64,000 bases of DNA, taken from contig NZ_JAASQO010000010.1 in the NCBI RefSeq assembly GCF_011762095.1, positions 131,903 to 195,902 of the forward strand. The letters run 5' to 3'. Under the pieces are notes generated by a model that worked only from the letters and a program-made list of their open reading frames with translations, did not search any database and was not told the origin of the DNA. This document shows positions 42,228 to 52,205 of this stretch, in pieces (the first letter of the stretch is position 1; each line of letters begins with the position of its first letter). Both the position numbers and the translations under genes were made by a program. The DNA comes from Parvibaculum indicum. Lineage in GTDB: Bacteria; Pseudomonadota; Alphaproteobacteria; Parvibaculales; Parvibaculaceae.

Positions 42228-44246
42228 TCAGGCCGCTTCGTCGGAATAGTCCACCAGGCGGACGATCTCGGACATGATGTCGTTGATCTGGAAATCCTTC
42301 GGCGTGTAGACGGCCGCCGCGCCGGCGCGCATGAGGGTCTGTTCGTCGTCGGGCGGGATGATGCCGCCGACGACGACGGGGATCTCGCCGATGCCCGCTT
42401 CGTTCATCAGGCGCAGCACTTCGGTCACGAGCGAGACGTGGGAGCCCGACAGGATGGAGAGGCCGACCACATGGACGCCTTCTTCCAGCGCGGCGTTGAC
42501 GATCTGCGCGGGGGTGAGGCGGATGCCCTCATAGACGACCTCCATGCCGCAATCGCGCGCACGCACGGCGATCTGTTCGGCGCCGTTGGAATGGCCGTCG
42601 AGGCCGGGTTTGCCGACGAGGAATTTCAGACGGCGGCCGAGCTTGGCGGAAACCGCGTCAACCTGCTTGCGGACCTCGTCGAGATGCGAGCTGTCGGCGC
42701 GCATGGACTGCGACACGCCGGTCGGCGCACGATATTCGCCGAAGACCTCGCGCAGCGCCGCGCCCCACTCGCCCGTGGTGACGCCCGCCTTCGCGCAGGC
42801 GATGGAAGGCTCCATGATGTTGGCGCCGGACTTCGCGGCCTCTTTCAGCGCGGCGAGCGCTTTTTCAACCGCCGCGTCGTCGCGCTTCTCGCGCCATGTC
42901 TTCAGCGCCTCGACCTGCGCGGCCTCCACGCCTTCCTCGATGACGTGAATATCGCCCGAGCCGGTGGAAAGCGGCGAGGGCGCGGTCTCTTCATATTTGT
43001 TGACGCCGACGACGGTCATGCGGCCGGCCTCGATATCGGCCAGCCGCGCGGCATTCGATTCCACGAGCTTCTGCTTCATATAGGCGTTCTCGACCGCGGC
43101 GACGGCGCCGCCCATCTCGTCGATGCGCTGAAGCTCCGCCCGGGCTTCCTCCTTGAGCGAGGAGACCTTGGCCTCCATCACCTCCGAGCCGTCGAAGATG
43201 TCGGCATATTCCAGAAGGTCCGTCTCATAGGCGAGGATCTGCTGCGCGCGCAGCGACCATTGCTGGTCCCAGGGACGCGGCAGGCCGAGCGCCTCGTTCC
43301 AGGCAGGCAATTGCACGGCGCGGGCGCGGGCCTTCTTCGACAGCGTCACGGCCAGCATCTCGATCAGGATGCGGTAGACATTGTTTTCCGGCTGCTGCTC
43401 GGTGAGGCCGAGCGAGTTCACCTGCACGCCATAGCGGAAGCGGCGGAGCTTTTCGTCTTCCACGCCGTAACGCTCGCGGCAGATTTCGTCCCAGAGATCA
43501 ACGAAGGCGCGCATCTTGGCGATCTCGGTGACGAAGCGCACGCCCGCATTGACGAAGAAGGAGATGCGGCCGACGACTTTCGCGAAATCGGCATCCGGCA
43601 CCTGCCCGCTCGCCTTCACATGATCGAGCACGGCGCAGCCCGTCGCCAGCGCGAAGGCGAGTTCCTGAACCGGCGTCGCGCCCGCTTCCTGCAAATGGTA
43701 GGAGCAGACATTGGTCGGGTTCCATTTCGGCATTTCCGAATAGGTGAAACTCACAATGTCGGTGATGAGGCGCATGGAAGGCTCGGGCGGGAAGACGTAG
43801 GTGCCGCGCGAGAGATATTCCTTGATGATGTCGTTCTGCACCGTGCCGGTGAGCTTTGCGCGGTCCGCGCCGTGCTCGTCCGCGACCGCGATGTAAAGCG
43901 CCAGCAGCCAGGCCGCCGTCGCATTGATGGTCATGGAGGTGTTCATCTCCTCCATGGGGATCTGGTCGAAAAGGACGCGCATGTCGCCGATATGGGAGAC
44001 GGCGACGCCGACCTTGCCGACCTCGCCCTTCGCCAGCACATGGTCGCTGTCATAGCCGGTCTGGGTCGGCAGATCGAAGGCGACGGAAAGCCCCGTCTGG
44101 CCGCGCGACAGGTTGGTCCGGTAAAGCTCGTTGGAGGCCTTCGCATTGGAATGGCCCGCATAGGTGCGGAAAATCCACGGCCTGTCTTTGGGGCGATCCT
44201 CGCTCGCCGCCTTGCCGCCCGCGCCCTTGTTGTCCTGATCCGCCAT
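42228..44246 (-). CDS. meaA: Ethylmalonyl-CoA mutase (MeaA type)
   Basis: The ATG at 44246 gives 672 residues. A methylmalonyl-CoA mutase-like catalytic barrel (RTYAGHSNAKASNELYRTNL, GLSVAFDLPTQTGYDSDH) is joined to a C-terminal B12-binding domain with the base-off motif GLDGHSNGA (DxHxxG), SILSGSH and VVGGIIPPDD. The single-chain length and sequence fit ethylmalonyl-CoA mutase, which turns ethylmalonyl-CoA into methylsuccinyl-CoA. Its pathway partners ccr and mcd are at 49 and 52 kb. The frame extends to 44330, but those residues look untranslated. Confidence 0.92.
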   Translation of the reverse strand: MADQDNKGAGGKAASEDRPKDRPWIFRTYAGHSNAKASNELYRTNLSRGQTGLSVAFDLPTQTGYDSDHVLAKGEVGKVGVAVSHIGDMRVLFDQIPMEEMNTSMTINATAAWLLALYIAVADEHGADRAKLTGTVQNDIIKEYLSRGTYVFPPEPSMRLITDIVSFTYSEMPKWNPTNVCSYHLQEAGATPVQELAFALATGCAVLDHVKASGQVPDADFAKVVGRISFFVNAGVRFVTEIAKMRAFVDLWDEICRERYGVEDEKLRRFRYGVQVNSLGLTEQQPENNVYRILIEMLAVTLSKKARARAVQLPAWNEALGLPRPWDQQWSLRAQQILAYETDLLEYADIFDGSEVMEAKVSSLKEEARAELQRIDEMGGAVAAVENAYMKQKLVESNAARLADIEAGRMTVVGVNKYEETAPSPLSTGSGDIHVIEEGVEAAQVEALKTWREKRDDAAVEKALAALKEAAKSGANIMEPSIACAKAGVTTGEWGAALREVFGEYRAPTGVSQSMRADSSHLDEVRKQVDAVSAKLGRRLKFLVGKPGLDGHSNGAEQIAVRARDCGMEVVYEGIRLTPAQIVNAALEEGVHVVGLSILSGSHVSLVTEVLRLMNEAGIGEIPVVVGGIIPPDDEQTLMRAGAAAVYTPKDFQINDIMSEIVRLVDYSDEAA

Positions 44247-44355
44247 GACCCGTCCGCTCTTGCCAAATATGGAAAGCGCGGCAGAAAGGCGCGCCGCCCC
44301 TGCCTGCCGCGAGGTAAGGGCCATTATCACACCCCTTGCCGCACCGCAAAAGGGA

Positions 44356-44399
44356 AAGCCCGGCCTCCCGTCCCGAAACGGCGGAAAACCGGGCTTGTT
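44356..44399 (-). terminator. Probable terminator downstream of the CigR-like gene
   Basis: AAGCCCGG and CCGGGCTT are inverted around a 28-base loop that itself has a small hairpin. On the minus strand the stem is followed by TTCCCTTTT. It lies just after the stop of the gene at 44426. Confidence 0.45.
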
Positions 44400-44425
44400 A
44401 AGGGCTCGAAGGCGGGAAGATGCGC

Positions 44426-44908
44426 TCAGCGGATACCGGTCAGCACATCCACGATGATCCCCGTCGCCGCCTTCACCAGCAGCACGTCATTGCCGACGAG
44501 AAGCCGCTCATAGCCGTCGCGGGACGGCAACTGGGCCTGAAGCGCGGAGGGCAGATAGCGCTTGGCGATGCCGGGGGGCAACGGCTTGCCGCGCTGGAGG
44601 TTCTTCGCGATGCCGGGCGGCAGGGGCTTGGTCGCCGCCGGTTGCGCGCCGAAATAGTCGCGGATGATCTCCGCCTCGCGCGTGCCGAAGCGCACATTGA
44701 TGGAGGCGTCGAGAATCCCGCTCCCGAGATCGCCGCCCTTGCCCTTCCCCGCCGCGCCGGGATTGCCGCTATGCGGATTGCCATGCGCCGCCTTGCCGTT
44801 GCCGGGGCCTTTCATCTTGCCGGGCGGATCGGCGAAGGCGGATGCGGGCGCCAGCGCCAGTGCGACCGCGATACCGGCCGCGAGCGGGCTCTTCCATGCA
44901 TGTGTCAT
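44426..44908 (-). CDS. CigR-like exported protein
   Basis: The 160-residue product has a signal peptide ending ASAFA. A Gly/Pro/Lys-rich linker follows, then IRDYFGAQP, a repeated KPLPPGIAKNLQRG/KPLPPGIAKRYLP, and GYERLLVGNDVLLVKAATGIIV. This order matches the family named after Salmonella CigR, an RcnB-related exported protein. In CigR itself an anti-virulence role is known; here the job is unclear, perhaps at the envelope. It stands alone upstream of meaA on the same strand, separated by a hairpin. Confidence 0.8.
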   Translation of the reverse strand: MTHAWKSPLAAGIAVALALAPASAFADPPGKMKGPGNGKAAHGNPHSGNPGAAGKGKGGDLGSGILDASINVRFGTREAEIIRDYFGAQPAATKPLPPGIAKNLQRGKPLPPGIAKRYLPSALQAQLPSRDGYERLLVGNDVLLVKAATGIIVDVLTGIR

Positions 44909-45034
44909 CTTGACCTCCTCGATATAAGGGCGAGGAGATGAGCAACGGCATATGGCGAGAAAATGACGCGGCGGGAAACCGCAACTTCGCGATGGGACGG
45001 CACCGAGACGACGCGGCGGCGAGGGATAGCGGCG

Positions 45035-46801
45035 TCAGCCCGCCTCCCTTTTCAGCTTTTCCATCATCTCCCCGAACCGCGTGATGGCGACGAGATGGCC
45101 TTCGCCGGGAAAGAGCCTGAAATCGGCGACCGGAATATTCTTCAGCATACGGCGCACATCGTCGGGCCCGTTCATGCGGTCGTCGCCGCCGAGCCAGACG
45201 GTCACGGGCGCGGTGAGGCCGGAAAGATCGAGAGATGTCTTCTCCGCGAACATCAGCGCCTCGCGCACCGGCCCTTCCCGCGTCACGTCGAGCCCCTCGA
45301 TGACGCCGTCGACGAAAAACGGCACGAGCGAGGGATCGCGCTCGATCACGGCGGCATCCGCCGCCGAGCCTTCGAAGAAGCGCTTGATCATCGGTCCGAG
45401 AAAGCGCCGCGAGCGCTTGGAACGGATGATGGAAAAGACCGCGTCGATGAGCCAGGGATGACGGCGAAGCCCGCCGAAAAACTCCGCCGCCGGATGGGTG
45501 CGCTCCATATCCGGCTGGAAGACGAGGCGCGGCGCGACGAGCATGACGCCCGTGACGCGCTCGCCCAGCTCCGCGCCCGCGGCCAGCGCGAAAGGCGCGC
45601 CCGACGCCCAGGCGAACATGGCCGCGCGCCGCAGCCCCAGATGGTCGGCAAGCGCGCGGCAGTCGCGCGCAAAGCTCGCATAGCCGAAGGCGGGATCGGG
45701 CGTCGACAGACCGGCGCCCGGCCGGTCCACGCTGATGAGACGCACGCCCGCGCGCGTCGCCGCCTCGATTTCGTCCGGCCGCATCAGGCCCGACACGATG
45801 AGGCTCTGAAAGACGAAGACGGGAAAGCCGTTACGCGCCCCGAGATCGCGATAGGCAAGCGTACGCGCCGGTTCCTCGCCCGAGGCCGGCAAATGGAAGA
45901 ACCGCCGCGCATCACCGCCCGTCTCCACGGGGGCCGCCTCGCCGGACGGCGTGTCGAGAAAGGCCGCAACCATGTTGAGTTCGACGAGGTGACGCACCAG
46001 ATCGCTCTGCCGCTTGATACCGAGCTTCTCGAAAATGCTCTTGAGCTGGTTGCGCGCCGTGTTGACGGAAATGTTGAGATCCGCCGCCGCCTCTTTCAGC
46101 GCCAGACCGGATTTGAGCCGGGCGGCAAGGCGTTCCTCCGCATGGGTGAGGCCCAGCGCCAGACGGACATCCGGCCCGCCCTGCCCGCCGCCATGTTCGG
46201 GCGCGGCCAGCGCGCAGAGAAGATTGTCGCGCGACGCCGCCCCGCCCGCGCGCAGCATGGCCGCCGGAACGGAAGCGGGCGGCACGAGATAGCAGAGAAG
46301 ATCGACCCCGCCTTCATCGGAGAGGAAACGCATGATGGACGGCCCGGCGGCGCCCTCCCCGGCCCGCTTCAGCGCATCGGCGAAATTATGGCCGTGTTCT
46401 TCGGTAAGGAAGGAAAGGCGCGTGCCCGTTTCGAGCGACGCCACGACCTCGCCGAACACCGCCGCGCCGCTGGCATTGACGCCTGCGACCCGGCGGTCGC
46501 GGTCGATCAGCAGATAGGCATAAGGCGCTTCCGGCGCGGTTTCGTCGGCGCGATGCAGCCGGTCGGCCAGCTCCTGCGCGCGCAGCAGATGCGAGACGAC
46601 GACATTGCGGAACGCCTCGCCCGGCGCGCCGGTCATGTCCCCGGCCTCCGCGCCGCCGTCGAGATGTTCGAGGAGCCGGATCAGGTCTTCCCAATTGTCG
46701 GGAATCGTGGCGAAGCCATAGACGGCATCCACCGCCTCGGCGATCCCGTTTCCCGCTGTGCGCGACGCCACCCCGGCGCCGCTCCCTGTTCCGGTTTCCA
46801 C
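45035..46801 (-). CDS. LuxR-type regulator fused to an alpha/beta hydrolase
   Basis: The 588-residue protein has three parts. Residues 1-215 look PAS-like (YAYLLIDRDRRVAGVNASGAA). Residues 218-277 are a LuxR helix-turn-helix (LTHAEERLAARLKSG, SVNTARNQLKSIFEKLGI). Residues about 310-588 are an alpha/beta hydrolase with the nucleophile elbow AWASGAP, a probable acid in WLGGDDRM and the final His in PGEGHLV. The nucleophile loop starts with Ala rather than the usual Gly. The hydrolase may act as a ligand sensor or as an enzyme. No operon partner is seen. Confidence 0.82.
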   Translation of the reverse strand: METGTGSGAGVASRTAGNGIAEAVDAVYGFATIPDNWEDLIRLLEHLDGGAEAGDMTGAPGEAFRNVVVSHLLRAQELADRLHRADETAPEAPYAYLLIDRDRRVAGVNASGAAVFGEVVASLETGTRLSFLTEEHGHNFADALKRAGEGAAGPSIMRFLSDEGGVDLLCYLVPPASVPAAMLRAGGAASRDNLLCALAAPEHGGGQGGPDVRLALGLTHAEERLAARLKSGLALKEAAADLNISVNTARNQLKSIFEKLGIKRQSDLVRHLVELNMVAAFLDTPSGEAAPVETGGDARRFFHLPASGEEPARTLAYRDLGARNGFPVFVFQSLIVSGLMRPDEIEAATRAGVRLISVDRPGAGLSTPDPAFGYASFARDCRALADHLGLRRAAMFAWASGAPFALAAGAELGERVTGVMLVAPRLVFQPDMERTHPAAEFFGGLRRHPWLIDAVFSIIRSKRSRRFLGPMIKRFFEGSAADAAVIERDPSLVPFFVDGVIEGLDVTREGPVREALMFAEKTSLDLSGLTAPVTVWLGGDDRMNGPDDVRRMLKNIPVADFRLFPGEGHLVAITRFGEMMEKLKREAG

Positions 46802-46847
46802 AACCGCCCCTTACGCATGACACCCCGAACAAGCGGTCATTATAAAA

Positions 46848-46887
46848 CAAAAAAAGGGCGGGCCGCACATATCCGCGCGGCCCGCCC
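46848..46887 (-). terminator. Rho-independent terminator of the diiron protein gene
   Basis: On the minus strand, GGGCGGGCCGC and GCGGCCCGCCC form an 11-base stem with a 10-base loop, followed by TTTTTTTG. It lies 27 bases past the stop at 46914. Confidence 0.85.
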
Positions 46888-46913
46888 GTAAATCGCTTCG
46901 CAGCCGGTCTATG

Positions 46914-48017
46914 TCACTCCGCCGCGCTCGCCCCGGCGTTCATGCCTTGAGCGCGGGCGGCGATGCTGGCGATATGGGCGGCACGCGCATCGAACTCGCG
47001 GGCGATGCTTTCGTCCTCGTCCTGCAGCGCCTGCACGTCCTGATCGGCATACTGGATGACGCCCATCTGCTCATAGCCGGTGCGGATCTTGTCGCCCCAC
47101 AGGCCGACATCCTTGACGATGGGCAGGATGCGCGTGAAGAGCGAGTTGCGGAACATCTCCATGAAGCCGGAGTTGTACATATGCTCGCCGCACTTCACCG
47201 GATCGAGGCCGAGATTCTGCCAGACCTCCACCGCGTCGAAACGGTCGCGCATGAGATAGCTCGCTTCCAGAAGGAATTCCTCGCGCTCGTCGCGCTCGGC
47301 CTGGGTGAGCTGCGGGTAATAGTCCCGAAGCGCCAGACGCCCGAAGGCGACGTGACGGGACTCGTCCTGCATCACATAGGCATTCACCGCCGCGCAGAGC
47401 GGGTTCTGCGCGTTGTCGCGGATCTGCGCGAAGGAGGCGAGCGCAAGGCCCTCGATCACCACCTGCATGCCGAGATAGGTCATGTCCCAGCGGCTGTCGC
47501 GCAGCGTCTGCTCGATGAGATCCTTCAGAGGCTTGGTCATCGGATAGACGACCTCGAACTTCGACAGGAGCTTCTTGTAGGCCTCCACATGGCGGGCCTC
47601 GTCGATCACCTGGGTCGAGGCATAGAACTTGGAGTCCATGTCCGGCACCTGTGTGACGATCTTGGCGGTGCAGATGAGCGCGCCCTGCTCGCCCTGCATG
47701 AACTGCGCAAGCTGCCAGGCCTGAAAGTGCTTGCGCACATTGGCCTTCTCCTTGCGCGACATCTTCTCGAACTCAGCCATGCCGTTGATCGGCAGCATTT
47801 CGTCGGGAAGCTGTTCGGGATTGTCCTCGTCGAGCTCCTGCGACCAGTCGATGCGGGTTTCCGCATCCCACTGCATTTCCTTGCCCTTCTGGTAAAGGCC
47901 CATCATCGCCGTGCGTTCGGGATCGTATTCCCAGTTGAACATCACGTCGTAATCCTGCGGGACGTCCCAATGGCTGTCGTCCAGCGCAAGCGCATACATG
48001 TCCTTGATCTGCTTCAT
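46914..48017 (-). CDS. Ferritin-like diiron protein (RNR-R2/AurF-type fold), function unknown
   Basis: The ATG at 48017 has GGGGAGGAG upstream and gives 367 residues. The carboxylate diiron set is complete: E110 (MQGEQGA), E140 and H143 (DEARH), E189 (VIEGLA) and E219 with H222 (DESRH). This layout is shared by ribonucleotide reductase R2, AurF-type oxygenases and related proteins. It lacks other recognisable domains. Such proteins activate oxygen for hydroxylation or desaturation. It is divergent from a toxin-antitoxin pair and ends at a strong terminator, so it is a single-gene unit. Confidence 0.8.
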   Translation of the reverse strand: MKQIKDMYALALDDSHWDVPQDYDVMFNWEYDPERTAMMGLYQKGKEMQWDAETRIDWSQELDEDNPEQLPDEMLPINGMAEFEKMSRKEKANVRKHFQAWQLAQFMQGEQGALICTAKIVTQVPDMDSKFYASTQVIDEARHVEAYKKLLSKFEVVYPMTKPLKDLIEQTLRDSRWDMTYLGMQVVIEGLALASFAQIRDNAQNPLCAAVNAYVMQDESRHVAFGRLALRDYYPQLTQAERDEREEFLLEASYLMRDRFDAVEVWQNLGLDPVKCGEHMYNSGFMEMFRNSLFTRILPIVKDVGLWGDKIRTGYEQMGVIQYADQDVQALQDEDESIAREFDARAAHIASIAARAQGMNAGASAAE

Positions 48018-48151
48018 CCGGTCTCCTCCCCGAGCGATGATGCGTGTATCGTAAAATTGCGTATCTCCACTACGCACTTGGAAGTCTAACACTCTGCTCC
48101 GCCGACGCAAGGGAAAGGGGAGACGGATGCCCGGACGGCATGCGGGCCCGC

Positions 48152-48198
48152 ATCGCCCATTGGGTTGGTTTTTACTTGATTATATCGCCCATTGGGTT
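48152..48198. promoter_or_regulatory. Twin direct repeats upstream of the RelE/Xre pair
   Basis: ATCGCCCATTGGGTT occurs at 48152-48166 and again at 48184-48198, exactly 32 bases apart. Each holds the palindrome CCCATTGGG. AT-rich DNA (TTTTTACTTGATTATAT) lies between them, as in a promoter. These are good candidates for binding sites of the Xre antitoxin. Confidence 0.65.
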
Positions 48199-48209
48199 AC
48201 ATTCCGGTC

Positions 48210-48551
48210 GTGCAGACCGTTGCCGAAACGAGCGTCTTTTCGAGAAAGGCCGCGCTCCTCCTGACGGAGGAAAGCCGGACCGAACTGATTTCCTATCTGG
48301 CGAACAATCCGGAAGCCGGAGACGAAATCAAAGGCACCGGCGGCGTCAGAAAGCTGCGCTTCAGGGCGAAAGGCAAAGGCAAATCCGGCGGCGTTCGCGT
48401 GATCTACTACGTCTTCAACGCCACGATCCCGCTCTACGCCCTCACGATCTATGGCAAGAACGAGAAAGCCGACCTCTCCGCGGAGGAGAAGAAGATCGTT
48501 TCCGCCCTGGCGGCACGGATCAAAGCCGCGGCGAAGAAGAAGGAGACATGA
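48210..48551 (+). CDS. RelE/HigB-type toxin
   Basis: The GTG at 48210 gives 113 residues; a TTG at 48192 lies inside the operator and is less likely. The family pattern TELISYLANNPEAGDEIKGTGGVRKLRF, followed by KGKSGGVRVIYYVFNATIPLYALTIYGK, matches RelE-fold ribosome-dependent RNases. The Arg and Lys residues used in catalysis are present. The antitoxin gene overlaps the stop by 4 bases. Toxin-first order is typical of HigBA. Confidence 0.88.
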   Translation: MQTVAETSVFSRKAALLLTEESRTELISYLANNPEAGDEIKGTGGVRKLRFRAKGKGKSGGVRVIYYVFNATIPLYALTIYGKNEKADLSAEEKKIVSALAARIKAAAKKKET

Positions 48552-48868
48552 CCATGTCCGACTTTGGCAAAGAACTCATCGAGGCCATGGAGGAAGCCGC
48601 CGCGCATGCCGAAGGGCGTGCGAGTGGCGTGACCATCCATGAAGTCCGTTCCGCGCAGGAAGAAATCCGGAATGCGCGCAAGGCGCTGGGCATGACGCAG
48701 GCCGCTTTCGCGCCTCTCCTCGGCACCAGCGTGTCCGGGCTCCAGAAATGGGAGCAGGGAAAGCGGCAGCCGCCCGGCTCGGTCAAGACCCTGGTGCGGC
48801 TCATCGAGATCGCGCCGGACGCCATCCGCACGGCCATCGAGCAGAACAGGGAACGCCTCAGCGCCTGA
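48548..48868 (+). CDS. Xre-family antitoxin (HigA/NadS-like)
   Basis: The ATG at 48548 gives 106 residues. The C-terminal half is a Cro/Xre helix-turn-helix (RKALGMTQAAFAPLLGTSVSGLQKWEQGKRQPPG). The N-terminal helix (ELIEAMEEAAAHAEGRAS) probably wraps the toxin. It overlaps the RelE-like gene by 4 bases and probably represses the pair at the upstream direct repeats. Confidence 0.88.
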   Translation: MTMSDFGKELIEAMEEAAAHAEGRASGVTIHEVRSAQEEIRNARKALGMTQAAFAPLLGTSVSGLQKWEQGKRQPPGSVKTLVRLIEIAPDAIRTAIEQNRERLSA

Positions 48869-49076
48869 CGGACGCCCCCGCGCCAGAGGTGCCGATGCAT
48901 GCCCGCAAAGCCGCCAGATTATTGCTGCACCGCAAAAATGCCTTGCATACGCTGTGTCGAGCGCCAATGATCCCGGCAAAACGGTCATGAAAATGCGACC
49001 ATCACTCCAAGCCGTCCGCGCGCCCTTCGGTGGCAGCCTCAAATCCGGCGCGCGACATGCGAAAGAGGTGCGAAAA

Positions 49077-50360
<1,284 letters not shown>

Positions 50361-50375
50361 GAGTTCTTTATTTTC

Positions 50376-50461
50376 CGTCATTGCGAGCGCAAGCGAAGCA
50401 ATCCAGAAGCGGCAAGCGCTGCGCTGGATTGCTTCGTCGCTTGCGCTCCTCGCAATGACGG
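50376..50461. repeat. Intergenic inverted repeat, family A
   Basis: It starts CGTCATTGCGAGCGC and runs through CGAAGCAATCCAG to a centre near 50418. It returns as CTGGATTGCTTCG...CTCGCAATGACGG. It is the intact counterpart of the copies at 9371 and 31837 and again lies between convergent gene ends. Confidence 0.85.
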
Positions 50462-50475
50462 GTAGAGGGGAAACT

Positions 50476-51924
50476 CTACTGCTGCCAGTAATCCTTGGTG
50501 AACATGATGAAGACGGTGAGGAGTTCGAGCCGTCCCATCAGCATGCCCGCGCTGAGGAGCCATTTGGCGGCGTCGGGCAGCGTGGCGAAATTGCCCGCCG
50601 GGCCGATGATCTCGCCGAGGCCGGGGCCGACATTGCCGACCGCGGTGGCCGACGCCGAAATCGCCGTCATGAACTCGATCCCCAGCGCGCCCAGCGCCAG
50701 CGCGATGCCGAAGACGGTCGCGAAATAAAGCACGATGAAAAGGCCGACCGAAAAGACGATCTCGCGGTCCACCGTGCGCTCGCCATAGCGCAGCGTCTGC
50801 GCCACATGCGGATAAAGCGTCTGGCGCATCTGGGTGCGGAACAGGATGCCGAGGATCTGGAAACGGAAGATCTTGATGCCGCCCGCCGTGGAGCCCGTGC
50901 AGCCGCCCACGAATGTCAGCAGGAAGAAGAACATCACCGCGAAATGCGACCACAGGGTGTAGTCCGTCGTCGCATAGCCCGTCGTGGTGACGATGGACAC
51001 GACATTGAACGCCGCGTGGCGCAGCGATTCCAGCAGGTCGTAATGACCGTCCATCCAGATGGAGCGGGTCAGGATCAGGACGGCGATGACGATGAAGAGA
51101 AGAAAGCCGCGCACCTGCGGATCCTTCCACAACGCATCGTGCTCGCCCCGGACCATGTGGATATAGACGACCAGCGGCAGCGAGCCCGCGATCATGAAGA
51201 CGATCGCGACCCAGCTCAGCCACGGATTGTCGAAATAGCCGAAGGACGCATCATGCGTGGAATAGCCGCCCGTGGAGAGCGTCGTCATGGCATGCGTCAT
51301 CGCATCGAAGGGCGTCATGCCGCCGAACATGTAGAGCACGGCGCAGAAAAGCGTCAGCAGCAGATAGATCTCGGCGATGGCGAGCGCGATCTGCCCCGGG
51401 CGCGGCAGCACCTTTTCGGAGCGGTCGGAACTTTCGGTGCGGAAGAGCTGCATACCGCCGACGCGCAGGAAAGGCAGAATGGCCACAGCGGTGACGATGA
51501 TGCCGACGCCGCCGATCCATTGCAGCAGCGCGCGCCAGAGAAGAATGCCGGGCGGCATCTTGTCGAGGCCGGAAAAGACGGTCGCGCCCGTGGTCGTGAC
51601 GCCCGAAATCGCCTCGAAAAAGGCGTCCGTGTAGCTCACCCCGATCCTGGAGAAGACGAAGGGCAGCGCCGCGAAGGCGGAGACGCCGAGCCAGCCCAGC
51701 GTGGTCATCATGAAGGTGGCGCGATAGCCGAGATCGCGGTCTTCCGTGCTGAAGGCGAGCATCAGCCCGCCGCCCGCGAACCCGGTAATGGCGGCGGCCA
51801 GCAGAAAGGCCGTCCAGTCGTCGCGCTGGGCCACGAGGTCCGCCAGCGCGGGCACCAGCATCAGCACCGCCAGCGCGACCAGCAACGCGCCCAGAACGAG
51901 ACCGACAACCTTGCCGCTATGCAT
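50476..51924 (-). CDS. trkH: TrkH-type potassium uptake protein
   Basis: The 482-residue membrane protein has the four pore repeats of the Trk/Ktr family: SGVTTTGATVF, TTLSTGGYSTHD, VTTTGYATTDY and ATAVGNVGPG. It takes up K+ together with a TrkA-type NAD-binding subunit, which is not in this window. The order and length match TrkH. It is convergent with ccr and separated from it by a palindromic repeat. Confidence 0.93.
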   Translation of the reverse strand: MHSGKVVGLVLGALLVALAVLMLVPALADLVAQRDDWTAFLLAAAITGFAGGGLMLAFSTEDRDLGYRATFMMTTLGWLGVSAFAALPFVFSRIGVSYTDAFFEAISGVTTTGATVFSGLDKMPPGILLWRALLQWIGGVGIIVTAVAILPFLRVGGMQLFRTESSDRSEKVLPRPGQIALAIAEIYLLLTLFCAVLYMFGGMTPFDAMTHAMTTLSTGGYSTHDASFGYFDNPWLSWVAIVFMIAGSLPLVVYIHMVRGEHDALWKDPQVRGFLLFIVIAVLILTRSIWMDGHYDLLESLRHAAFNVVSIVTTTGYATTDYTLWSHFAVMFFFLLTFVGGCTGSTAGGIKIFRFQILGILFRTQMRQTLYPHVAQTLRYGERTVDREIVFSVGLFIVLYFATVFGIALALGALGIEFMTAISASATAVGNVGPGLGEIIGPAGNFATLPDAAKWLLSAGMLMGRLELLTVFIMFTKDYWQQ

Positions 51925-52205
51925 GAAGTCCTCTCATTAGCCGGATCTCCCCGGTCTCCTGGCATTCTCCGGGCCGGCAAACCCCCTCGCCGCCGCCGCG
52001 AAGGGCCTCTTTCTATCCTGCCCCGCGGGGATGTACAAACCCCACGAACCACCCCGCGCCGGGGCAGGGAGGCAAATATGACGCAGCGCAGCACTGGCCG
52101 CATGCCCCAAGCGCGATATATAAGGGCCTAGTTCCCCGTTGCGCGCGGGGCCCCGCCCGGCCGTTTCACCCGGCCCGAAACGACCCGAAACCGAAGAGTA
52201 TCGCC

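Noticed and set aside
42114..44513. A 799-codon plus-strand frame opposite meaA
   Set aside because: It mirrors the codon pattern of the mutase gene; the mutase and B12 motifs are on the minus strand.
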